DNA of 36,068 nucleotides, from the NCBI GenBank assembly GCA_949287245.1, contig CASEFL010000010.1, forward strand, positions 1 to 36,068, in the 5' to 3' direction. Source of the DNA: an uncultured Bacillota bacterium (GTDB taxonomy: Bacteria; Bacillota_I; Bacilli_A; RFN20; CAG-826). Position 1 is the first letter of the stretch. Each line of letters starts with the position of its first letter. Of the stretch, positions 23,285-32,100 are shown piece after piece. The position numbers were made by a program, and so were the translations under genes. The notes beneath the pieces were generated by a model. That model worked only from the letters and a program-made list of their open reading frames with translations, made no database searches and was not told the origin of the DNA.

Positions 23285-23830
23285 ATGGAAGTGGTTGTTG
23301 AGGAAGCAGAAATTAAAGTAGAAGGGGCGATTGAGTCCTTAAAAAGAGGTTTAGCCAAATTAAGAACGGGGCGGGCAAATCCTGCCATGCTCAATGGCGT
23401 GATGTGCGATTATTATGGCGAAAAGATGGAAATTACTTCTTTATCAAGCATTTCCATGCCCGAACCTCGTCAACTTTTGGTAAAGCCTTATAGTCGCGAA
23501 GATTTAAAGAGTATTGCCGCGGGAATTGCAGCTGCAAACTTAGGAATTAATCCACAAGTGGAAGCGGATTGCATTCGTTTAATCATTCCTCCTTTAACTG
23601 AAGATGTTCGTAAGCAAATTGCAAAACAAGCAAAAGGTTTACTTGAAGAGGCAAAAATTGCTTTGCGGAACATTCGTAACGAGGCAAGAGATTGTATTAA
23701 AAAAGATGAAACCATGTCTGATGATTATAAAGAACGGGTCGAAGCTGACTTGCAAAAAGTAATTGATAAGGGAACAAAAGAAATTGAAGCTCTTGTTAAT
23801 GAGAAACAGAAAGACATCATGACAATTTAA
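23285..23830 (+). CDS. frr: Ribosome recycling factor
   Basis: A 181-residue protein that splits post-termination ribosomes with EF-G. Marks: LRTGRANPAMLNGVMCDYYGEKM, SISMPEPRQLLVKPY, LGINPQVEADCIRLIIPPLTEDVRK, and the long C-terminal helix with AKIALRNIRNEARD. AGGAGG 6 bases upstream fixes ATG 23285. It converges on the LRR gene with 23 bases between stops; only a weak AAAAG/CTTTT hairpin lies there. Confidence 0.97.
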   Translation: MEVVVEEAEIKVEGAIESLKRGLAKLRTGRANPAMLNGVMCDYYGEKMEITSLSSISMPEPRQLLVKPYSREDLKSIAAGIAAANLGINPQVEADCIRLIIPPLTEDVRKQIAKQAKGLLEEAKIALRNIRNEARDCIKKDETMSDDYKERVEADLQKVIDKGTKEIEALVNEKQKDIMTI

Positions 23831-23853
23831 AAACCCTGCAAAAGTTTACTCTT

Positions 23854-24759
23854 TTATTGGATATTAATCGTTTTATCCTGACAGACGATGCTTGTTAATG
23901 AAGAATTCACATTCCAAGCATCGTCTTTTTTAATGAGATTCCAACTCGTCGAAGTTCCCTCATAATAAATAGTTTCAATTCCAGAGTAGGCAAAAGCTTC
24001 TCGTCCAATGCTTTCAATGGAGACAGAAAAGGAAAGGGAAGTTAAGGAGGTGCAATATTCAAAAGCGTGCTCTTCTAAACTTGTTAAGGAATTAGGGAGC
24101 GTAATGTTTTCTAATTTCTCGGCATGCGAAAAAGCGTATTTTCCTATGCAAAATCCTTCTTGGCTGCGATAGCCATCCGTAAAATGAATTTCTTTTAAGG
24201 AAGGACTATTTTCAAAACTGTAATCTCCTATCTTTAGGATAGGGGAAGGGAAATAAACTCTTTCAATTAAAGAATCTTTTAATAATCCATTTCCTTTTTC
24301 TTGAGCGGTGGTTCCTAGAATAAAATAAAGAGGTGATGTTTCATTTTCATATTCTAAAGTAGGAAAAATGAGAGAAATGGCTTCCTCTTTAATAGGGGAG
24401 ATATCTTCAACAAAAAAACCGTTATAGTGTTCACCTTTTGTCAATAAAAATGGATTGATTGCTTCTCCATTTTCGCTTAGTCTTATCATTTCTTTATCAT
24501 AAAGTCCGCTTCTTCCATCATCATAATGAAGAGCGTGCGTCTCATTGCTAGGAGTTGGTTTGTTCAGTTCTATTGCTCCAATCGTGATACTTGTAATAAG
24601 AAGAGCAAGGAGCAAGGTACCAATAATGCCCGAAAGGATAAAAGTAAGTTTGGCTTTCTTTTTTATCTGATCGGGATCTTGCGGAGAAAGGTTATCATTC
24701 TTTTTAATACCAAGAGGTGGGAGAGTTACATTTTCTTCGGGTGTTTCATGATTATTCAT
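23854..24759 (-). CDS. BspA-like leucine-rich repeat membrane protein
   Basis: A 301-residue protein with a polar N-terminus, one membrane segment (about residues 32-60, TFILSGIIGTLLLALLITSITIGAIEL-like) and a large, probably extracellular, C-terminal part. Residues from about 165 on are LRR_5-type repeats: IGDYSFENSPSLKEIHF, IGKYAFSHAEKLENITLP, LEEHAFEYCTSLTSLSF, IGREAFAYSGIETIYYEG. Such repeats occur in surface proteins of gut Firmicutes and may bind partners; the function here is unknown. ATG 24759 is chosen because a TACAAT box ends exactly 6 bases upstream; ATG 24765 abuts the box. It sits on the opposite strand inside the normally continuous frr-uppS segment. Confidence 0.88.
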   Translation of the reverse strand: MNNHETPEENVTLPPLGIKKNDNLSPQDPDQIKKKAKLTFILSGIIGTLLLALLITSITIGAIELNKPTPSNETHALHYDDGRSGLYDKEMIRLSENGEAINPFLLTKGEHYNGFFVEDISPIKEEAISLIFPTLEYENETSPLYFILGTTAQEKGNGLLKDSLIERVYFPSPILKIGDYSFENSPSLKEIHFTDGYRSQEGFCIGKYAFSHAEKLENITLPNSLTSLEEHAFEYCTSLTSLSFSVSIESIGREAFAYSGIETIYYEGTSTSWNLIKKDDAWNVNSSLTSIVCQDKTINIQ

Positions 24760-24765
24760 GGGCAT

Positions 24766-24771
24766 ATTGTA
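24766..24771 (-). promoter_or_regulatory. -10 box for the LRR gene (leaderless)
   Basis: On the minus strand TACAAT is followed by six bases (ATGCCC) and then ATG 24759, the same spacing as at recG. A partial -35 (AAGACA) lies about 18 bases upstream. It shares the 92-base divergent region with uppS. Confidence 0.5.
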
Positions 24772-24837
24772 TCGAGTTTTTCTTCATTTGTCTTACGTCA
24801 TATTGTGCATCTTATCCATACAATTGTTCATTTAAGG

Positions 24838-24843
24838 TATAAT
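24838..24843 (+). promoter_or_regulatory. -10 box for uppS operon (near-leaderless)
   Basis: An exact TATAAT ends 8 bases before ATG 24852, predicting a leader of about 2 bases. No ribosome binding site is present and no clear -35 at 17 bases. Confidence 0.6.
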
Positions 24844-24851
24844 GAACAAGT

Positions 24852-25580
24852 ATGAAAAAGCATTTCCCTCCCTTAATGAACATTCCAAACCATGTGGCAT
24901 TTATTATGGATGGGAACGGGAGATGGGCGCAGCAGCGAGGATTACCGCGTTCTATTGGCCATAAAGTTGCTTGTGAACGATTAAAGGATGTTTTTTATGC
25001 CGCAAAAGAATTTGGTATCCGTTACGCAAGTTTATATGCTTTTTCAACAGAAAATTGGAATCGCCCCAAGGAAGAAATAGAACAATTGATGAGATATTTA
25101 GTTGATTTTTGTGAAAAGGATTTCCCTCTTTTGAAAAAGGAAGGAATTCGTTTAATCCATTCTGGGCGAAAAGAACGATTACCCGATAAAACCAAAATTG
25201 CTTTGGAAAAGGCAATTGATGAATCAAAAGATAACAATTGTTTAACTATTAATATTTGTCTTGATTATGGGGGAAGGGATGAAATTGTTCGTGCGATTAA
25301 GAAAATAGGGAAAGATCTTGAAGCAAAGAAAATTGATCTTGCTTCCTTTGACGAAAAAACTTTTCATACTTATTTAGATCATCCTGAACTTCCAGATGTC
25401 GACTTTTTAATACGTACCTCAGGAGAAGAAAGAATCTCAAACTATCTTTTATATGAACTTGCCTATGCAGAACTTTATTTTACCCCAACTTATTGGCCTG
25501 ATTTTAATAAGGAAGAACTTTATAAGGCTTTGGTGGAGTTTGGTAAAAGAAATCGGAGATTTGGAAAGGTTTTTGCATGA
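24852..25580 (+). CDS. uppS: Isoprenyl transferase (undecaprenyl diphosphate synthase)
   Basis: A 242-residue cis-prenyltransferase that builds the C55 lipid carrier for cell-wall polymers. It has the active-site MDGNGRWAQQRG with Asp20, then SLYAFSTENWNRPKEE and the C-terminal DFLIRTSGEERISNYLLYELAYAELYF, DFNKEEL motifs. It starts nearly leaderless and heads the unit uppS-cdsA-dxr-rseP-polC. It overlaps cdsA by 4 bases (ATGA). Its presence argues for a bacterium that still makes envelope polymers. Confidence 0.97.
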   Translation: MKKHFPPLMNIPNHVAFIMDGNGRWAQQRGLPRSIGHKVACERLKDVFYAAKEFGIRYASLYAFSTENWNRPKEEIEQLMRYLVDFCEKDFPLLKKEGIRLIHSGRKERLPDKTKIALEKAIDESKDNNCLTINICLDYGGRDEIVRAIKKIGKDLEAKKIDLASFDEKTFHTYLDHPELPDVDFLIRTSGEERISNYLLYELAYAELYFTPTYWPDFNKEELYKALVEFGKRNRRFGKVFA

Positions 25581-26620
25581 ATTTTCAAGAAGAATTTCAA
25601 ATTAATAAGCCTGGAGAAAACTATAAGGCGTCTTTAAAGAGTAGAGTGATTGTTGCCTTTTTTCTGATTGCGATTCTTGCACCAACCATCTTTTTAGGTT
25701 CGTGGGTGTTTTTTGCGGTAATGGCAATTTTTCTTGGGATTGCTGTTTTTGAAATATGCAAGGCACCAGGAAAAAAATATGGTTGGTGGGTATGGGCAAT
25801 TACCTATCTTTCTACTTTTTTATATGTTTATTGGTTTGTTTTTAAACTTAATTTTGCTGCTTGGCTAGAAAATCCAAATAATTACACTTTCTCATTAGAA
25901 GAATATTTTGGAGGATTCTCCATTTCTATTATTGGAATTGCGGTAAGTTTAGGGCTTTATTTTCTCGTTGCATTATTTGATAAAAACTTTGATTTTGGAG
26001 ATGTTGCTTATTTCTTTTTAATGACCTTCCTTGTGGGTTTAGGCTTCCAAAGTTTCTTCTTTTTGCGTTATTACCCGTTTTATTTAGCGGAAAGCATGCC
26101 TTCTTATCTTTGGTATGAAGGGCTAGGTGGGAAAGATTTGACCTCTTTACCCAATTTCCAGTATTTACTTTCTTCTTCTCTTTTCTTCCTTATGGCTTCA
26201 GGGACCATATTAAATGATACTTTTGCTTATTTCGGGGGAATTTATTTTGGAAAACGAAAATTAACGCATATTTCTCCAAAGAAGACGTGGGAAGGATTCT
26301 TTTTTGGGGTATTTGGTTCTTTTATTTGCAATTTAATTTTGATGTTTACAATGGCGGCATCTGGCTATCCCATCTTACCAACACTTGATTTAGAACATTG
26401 GTATTCTATTTTAATTATTGCTATCGGAATTCCTCTTATTGCGGTATTAGGAGATCTTTCTTTATCTCTAATTAAACGCTATTTTCAATTAAAAGATTTT
26501 GGAACAATTTTAAAAGGACATGGCGGAGTATTAGACCGCTGCGACAGTGTGATGTTTGTCTCAATTGGCCTTTCCATCCTTTTAATTTTTATTGGCCACG
26601 ATTGGAATTTCTTTATCTAA
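25577..26620 (+). CDS. cdsA: Phosphatidate cytidylyltransferase (CDP-diglyceride synthase)
   Basis: A 347-residue membrane enzyme that makes CDP-diacylglycerol, the branch point for phospholipids. About eight hydrophobic segments are visible. The family signature is split between SPKKTWEGF and LGDLSLSLIKRYFQLKDFGTILKGHGGVLDRCDS. It is some 80 residues longer than the Bacillus enzyme (about 270); the extra length is in the central region between residues 80 and 210, with loops such as ENPNNYTFSLEEYFGG. The following gene dxr starts 1 base after its stop and has no clear ribosome binding site, so it may rely on coupled translation. Confidence 0.96.
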   Translation: MNFQEEFQINKPGENYKASLKSRVIVAFFLIAILAPTIFLGSWVFFAVMAIFLGIAVFEICKAPGKKYGWWVWAITYLSTFLYVYWFVFKLNFAAWLENPNNYTFSLEEYFGGFSISIIGIAVSLGLYFLVALFDKNFDFGDVAYFFLMTFLVGLGFQSFFFLRYYPFYLAESMPSYLWYEGLGGKDLTSLPNFQYLLSSSLFFLMASGTILNDTFAYFGGIYFGKRKLTHISPKKTWEGFFFGVFGSFICNLILMFTMAASGYPILPTLDLEHWYSILIIAIGIPLIAVLGDLSLSLIKRYFQLKDFGTILKGHGGVLDRCDSVMFVSIGLSILLIFIGHDWNFFI

Positions 26621-26621
26621 A

Positions 26622-27779
26622 ATGAAAAAAATTATTGTCTTAGGTGCAACAGGAAGTATTGGCACGCAAACCCTTGATTTATTAAAAAACGATCGTCATT
26701 CTTTTTCTTTAGAAGCAATATCAATCGGTCATCAAGAAGATAAAATCCCTGCAATTTTAAGAGATTTTTCTGAAATTAAAGCAGTGTATATCCTTGAAAG
26801 GAGTCATTTGCTTTATTGGCAAAAACGGTATCCAAAAATTCATTTTTATGCAGGGGAAGAGGAAATTTCTACCTTGATCGAGAAAACACCAAGCGATTAT
26901 GTCTTGAATGCTTTAGTCGGTTTTGCTGGCTTAAAACCAACCTTAACTTCTTTATATTTAAACCGTACTGTTCTTTTAGCGAATAAAGAAAGTTTAGTTG
27001 TTGGGGGCGAATTGATTCAAAAAATTCTTGATGAAGGAAAAGGAAAAATCATCCCTATAGACTCCGAACATGTAGCTTTGGCAAAATGTCTTCTACGTCT
27101 TGGAAACAAACCATTTCAAAAAATGATTCTTACCGCTTCTGGAGGCGCTTTTCGCGACTATACACGAGAAGAAATCCGCACGAAAAAGGCGCGAGAGGCT
27201 TTGAAGCATCCTAATTGGAAAATGGGAAAGAAAATAACAATTGATTGCGCAACAATGTTTAACAAGGGTTTTGAATGTATTGAAGCGATTCATTTGTTTC
27301 ATATAGAGCCATCACAAATTGAAATTCTGCTCCATAAAGAATCTTATGTTCATAGTGCAATAAAAGTTGATTCGTCTTTTTATTTCGCAGAGATTGGTGA
27401 ACCCGACATGCATAATGCTATTCATTTCGCTCTTTACGGAGGGTTAGATACAAGTGGAGTTGTTGAAGTTTCTTCATTAAAAGAAATTCCAGGCACACAT
27501 TTTTCTTCCTTTGATCCTATAAGATATCCTGCTGTACAACTTTGTATCAATGCTTATTTAAAAGGAGGCACTGCTCTTGCCATATTAAATGCCAGTAACG
27601 AAGTAGCCGTGTATCGATATTTAAATGACGAGATTTCTATCATTGGGATTGAAAAAGCAGTGAAACGGGCTTTAGACTTATTGCCGGCGAAAGAGGCTCT
27701 TTCTTATGAAGATTACAAAATCGCCGATCAACGTGCTCGAGAGTATGTTTTAGCTCTTCCTCAGGAGGAACTTTTATGA
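26622..27779 (+). CDS. dxr: 1-deoxy-D-xylulose 5-phosphate reductoisomerase
   Basis: A 385-residue enzyme of the MEP isoprenoid pathway: it turns DXP into MEP with NADPH. The N-terminal Rossmann motif is LGATGSIGTQTLDLL; NKESLVVGG, IIPIDSEHVAL, TASGGAFRD and WKMGKKITIDCATMFNKG-like sequence follow. ATG 26622 is the family start; a TTG at 26592 is in frame but lies inside cdsA. The gene supplies isoprenoid units to uppS at the operon head. The stop overlaps rseP by 4 bases. Confidence 0.97.
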   Translation: MKKIIVLGATGSIGTQTLDLLKNDRHSFSLEAISIGHQEDKIPAILRDFSEIKAVYILERSHLLYWQKRYPKIHFYAGEEEISTLIEKTPSDYVLNALVGFAGLKPTLTSLYLNRTVLLANKESLVVGGELIQKILDEGKGKIIPIDSEHVALAKCLLRLGNKPFQKMILTASGGAFRDYTREEIRTKKAREALKHPNWKMGKKITIDCATMFNKGFECIEAIHLFHIEPSQIEILLHKESYVHSAIKVDSSFYFAEIGEPDMHNAIHFALYGGLDTSGVVEVSSLKEIPGTHFSSFDPIRYPAVQLCINAYLKGGTALAILNASNEVAVYRYLNDEISIIGIEKAVKRALDLLPAKEALSYEDYKIADQRAREYVLALPQEELL

Positions 27780-29122
27780 ATGTTGTAATTACCATCCTTA
27801 TCCTTATTTTAATGCTTGGAATTTTGCTTTTGACTCACGAACTTGGTCATTTATTGTTGGCAAAGGGCTTTAATGTTTTTTGTTTAGAATATTCGATTGG
27901 TTTTGGACCTAAACTTTTTTCTTGGAAGAAAAAGGGTGGCGAGACTATGTATTCTTTGCGTGCAATTCCTCTTGGTGGCTATGTTTCCATGTATGCCGAA
28001 GGGGTAGAAACGGAAGGGATTATTATTCCTAAAGAACGTTCAATTGAAGGGATTAGTGCAGGAAAACGTGCCCTTGTTATGATGGGTGGCATTGCCATGA
28101 ATTTGCTTTTCTCTTTGCTTTTTACCTTTATTTACGCGCTGGCCTTTCCTAGTAGTTATCAATCGCAAGCTCTTTATCTTGATTTAGAAAATTCTTCTTC
28201 AATAAAAACTTCTTATGCTCTTTGGGGGGAAGGGACTTTAGGAGAATTTTCTTTTTCTTCCGAAACAAATCGTATTCTTGCGCCGGAAATTGCCGAGGAT
28301 AGTAATTTAAATCAAGCAGGATTTCTCGTGGATTCTGGCATTCTTTTCTATGATCAAGAAACAAATGAATTATTAAGTGACACTCCTTATGTTGCTTTAT
28401 TTATGCCAAGTGGCGTTGTTCATTCTGATTTATTTTCCTCGTTAAAATTTTATCCTACCTCTTCTTCGCTTCCTGTGACGAATGTCGATCAACAATTAGG
28501 AGTTGAAGGTCACGCGGATTTGACAAAACCTGCCTATTATTTTAAGGGGAACGAGTCTTTTACTTTGGAGTTAAGCGTATTTTCTTCTGCTGATAAAGAA
28601 AATCGTCCTACCAGTGAGGAAGTTCTTGCTTATCAAAAAGTACCTGTATCCATAAAGGCAAAAAAAGTTGGCGAGAATATTACATTAGAAGGAGGCTCTT
28701 TTTTGATTACTCCTTTAGAAGAATACGCCCCTTTTGGTGAGCGAATGCTGCTTGGGTGTGAATATTTTGCCAATTTCTTTGTTGCTATTGGGCAAGGATT
28801 AGGCGCCTTATTTACCTTTGATTTTAGTCAATTAGGATCGGTTGTTGCTATGGGTAGCATGCTTTCTCAAAGTAGTGCTGCTTTAGGCTGGGGGAGAACA
28901 TTCTTCTTTTATGGCGGGTATTTGGCTTTAAATCTTGCCATATTTAATTTATTGCCCATTCCTGGTCTTGATGGGTGGCAGCTTCTTGTCACTGGGGTGG
29001 AAAGGGTGTTTAAACGTAAAATACCGGACAAAGTCAAAAACATTGTTTCCTATATTGGTTTGGGGTTACTTTTAATTTTAGGAATTGGAATTATTATCAA
29101 AGACGTTATTGGTTTATTCTAG
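27776..29122 (+). CDS. rseP: Site-2 zinc metalloprotease RseP/RasP
   Basis: A 448-residue intramembrane protease. The zinc site HELGH (His21, Glu22, His25) lies in the first membrane segment, and the second motif is NLLPIPGLDGWQLL near residue 390. The central part (about 125-330) is periplasmic-side in topology but only weakly PDZ-like: the usual GLxxGD pattern is replaced by AGFLVDSG. That segment is longer and more divergent than in Bacillus RasP. AGGAGG 7 bases upstream supports ATG 27776. proS, usually between rseP and polC in Bacillus, is absent. Confidence 0.95.
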   Translation: MNVVITILILILMLGILLLTHELGHLLLAKGFNVFCLEYSIGFGPKLFSWKKKGGETMYSLRAIPLGGYVSMYAEGVETEGIIIPKERSIEGISAGKRALVMMGGIAMNLLFSLLFTFIYALAFPSSYQSQALYLDLENSSSIKTSYALWGEGTLGEFSFSSETNRILAPEIAEDSNLNQAGFLVDSGILFYDQETNELLSDTPYVALFMPSGVVHSDLFSSLKFYPTSSSLPVTNVDQQLGVEGHADLTKPAYYFKGNESFTLELSVFSSADKENRPTSEEVLAYQKVPVSIKAKKVGENITLEGGSFLITPLEEYAPFGERMLLGCEYFANFFVAIGQGLGALFTFDFSQLGSVVAMGSMLSQSSAALGWGRTFFFYGGYLALNLAIFNLLPIPGLDGWQLLVTGVERVFKRKIPDKVKNIVSYIGLGLLLILGIGIIIKDVIGLF

Positions 29123-29130
29123 GAGGATGT

Positions 29131-32100
29131 ATGGAAGACTTAACAGAAAGATTTCTTCGCTCCATTCATTGTCCTTCTCTTGAATATAGCGATTTTAAAG
29201 TTTTGGAAGCAAAACAAGTAAATGGGGTTTGTCATATTTCGATTTGGAAGAAAACTTATTGGACCACAGAAGAATTGTTCCCTTTTTTAAACGCGCTTAC
29301 TACCATTCCTTATGCCTATTCCCTTTCTTTTACCTATGAAACGAGAATGGAGGAGGGAGAACTTGCTCACTTTTTAGAAGATTATGCTTTACAAGAAGAA
29401 CGGTTATTGCTGAAACACATTTCCTTTCTCGCAAAAGGGGTATCTTTTGCTTATGAGAATGAAAAAGAGGAAGAAAAATTAAATCAAATTTCTAAGCGCG
29501 TTAAAGAACTCTTTACTTTTTTAAATTATCCATCTCCTTATAACAAAATTTATGTAGAACCTTTTACCGAAGAAGAGACAATTTCTCTCCCATTAGAAGA
29601 GAAGAAAGAAGGAGAAATTCAAGCTCCTATTGAAAAAAGAGAAGACTGGGAAGAGGAAAGACAATTAGAAGAAGAAAAAGAACGACAGGAAAAAGAGGAA
29701 GCAGGGCAACGTTTTGTGGAAAGCATCCGTTATGCTCATTTCTTAGAGACAAGAAAACGTTCTAGTAAACGGGGGAATTATATTTCTTGCACATCAATTG
29801 AAGAAGCGATTTCTCTTCAAGAAGGGAATGTTGAAATCCGTGCAAAAGTCGCTTCTTTTGATTTTAAATTAACAAAAAAAGGAAGTTATGGTGGCACAAT
29901 TCTTCTATACGATGCAACCTCTGGAATTAATGCGCGCGTATATGAAGGGAAAAGCGTTGATAAAGAGGTTTTACTGAATTTAAAAGAGGATGATTACGTT
30001 GAAATTAAAGGGGGTCTTGAGTTAGAAGAGCATACTCAGGAAATCCAAATTTATGTTCATTCTCTCATAAAAAAGGATGAACCTTTACGTGATGATCTAG
30101 AGGAAGAAAAACGGGTAGAGCTTCATCTTCATACCAAAATGTCCGCAATGGACGCAACGGCCGATATTGATGATTATTGTCGTCTGGCTTCTCATATGGG
30201 TATGAAGGCGATTGCGGTAACCGATCATGGCGTCGTCCAGTCTTATCCCGCTGCGCAAAAAGCGGCAGCAAAGTATGGTCTAAAGATGCTCTATGGTATT
30301 GAATTTTATATGTTCGATTATCCAACCTATGCCTATCGACCATCGAATATTCCCTTACTGCGAGGAAAGTATTGTGTTTTTGACTTTGAGACTACAGGTT
30401 TATCTTCAACTTATGACCGACCAACTGAGTTTGGCGCTGTGTTAGTAGAAGATGGAGTTGTTCGTGCTAGATTTGATACTTTTATTAATCCTGAACAAAA
30501 GATTCCTGTCTTTATTCAAGAGAAAACACACATTACTGACGAGATGGTAAAAGATGCCCCAAAAAATAAAGAAGCATTAGAAAAAATTGAACAATTTATT
30601 GGGGATGCCACTCTTGTCAGCCATAACGCAACCTTTGATATAGGTTTTTTAAATGCCATGCGTGAAAGAGAGGGGAAGGTTCCCATTGAAAATCCGGTTA
30701 TTGATACCCTTGCCCTTTCTCACTATTTATTTCCTGATGCAAAAGGGCATCGCTTAGGGGATTTATCAAAAAACCTTAAATTAGACTTTTATGATGATAA
30801 ACAAGCGCACCGCGCAGATTTTGACGCGGAAGCCCTTGCCCATGTATGGAACGCTATTGTTACAATTTTAACCAAAGATAATGTAAATATGACTCTTGAG
30901 GATTTAGCGAACCTTCATAGCGATTCTTTATCCATATTCCGTCATTTGCGCTCTCAACATTGTTGTGCCATTGCTAAGAATAAAGAAGGCTTACGCGATT
31001 TATACCGTCTTGTTTCAGAAAGTCATGTTACTTATCTTTCTAGTGGAGCCGAACCAAAAATTCCGCGGTCTGAACTTGTTAAATATCGAAAAAATTTGCT
31101 TTTAGGGTCTGCTTGTTTTAATGGAGAAATATTTGAAATTGCTTCACGTAGACGTTATCAAGATTTACTAGAGGCTGTACGTTTTTACGATTACATAGAA
31201 ATTCAGCCTCCTGCTAATTATTCCTATCGCGTAAATATTGGTGATTTTACTTCTGAGCGAATTTTGGAACTTTTAAAAACGATATGTAAAGCTGCAGAGG
31301 AAGCGGGAGTTATGGTTTGTGCAACAGGGGACTGTCACTATTTAAACCCGGAAGATAAACTCTCACGCGATGTATTAATTGCGTCTCGCTCTGTAGGAAG
31401 AGGTACTCATCCTTTAGCTCGCGGACGTTCTTCAGCGAACCCTTTTCCAAATCCCGATCAACATTTCCGTTCAACAAGAGAAATGATTGAATGTTTTTCC
31501 TCCTTCTTGCCTGAAGAGTATGTACGGAAAATTGTTATTGAAAATACAAATACTATCGCTAATTTATGCGACCCTTTGGTCATTTTAAAAGATCGCTTAT
31601 ATTCACCGACTGCTAATTTACCTGGAAGTGACGAAAAATTACGAGAAATTTGTTATGCCAATTTAAAAGCAAAGTATGGAGACCATCCTGATCCCAAAAT
31701 CAAAGAACGTCTTGATAAAGAATTAAACGGTATTATTAGTAATGGATATAGTGTTACCTATTATATTGCTCATTTAATTATTAAAAAGGCGCATGAAGAT
31801 GGTTATATTGTTGGCTCACGAGGATCTGTTGGTTCCTCTTTTGCCGCAACCATGGCCAATATTACTGAGGTAAATCCCTTACCTCCTCACTATTTATGCT
31901 CGAAATGTAAGCACCTCGAATGGGGGGTTGGTGTTCGATCAGGATTTGATTTATCCGAAAAAAGATGCCCGATTTGCGGGGAATTAATGGAAAGAGATGG
32001 TCAAAACATTCCTTTTGAAACCTTCTTAGGTTTTAACGCAGATAAGGTTCCTGATATTGATTTAAATTTCCCTAAAGATTATCAAAGCAAAGCCCATGCT

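Noticed and set aside
6890-25580. Recoding of UGA as tryptophan
   Set aside because: TGA ends several genes at family-appropriate lengths (ftsY, lepB, rbgA, uppS) and Trp is encoded by TGG.
26592-26621. TTG start for dxr
   Set aside because: It lies inside cdsA; ATG 26622 gives the canonical MKKIIVLGATGSIG start.
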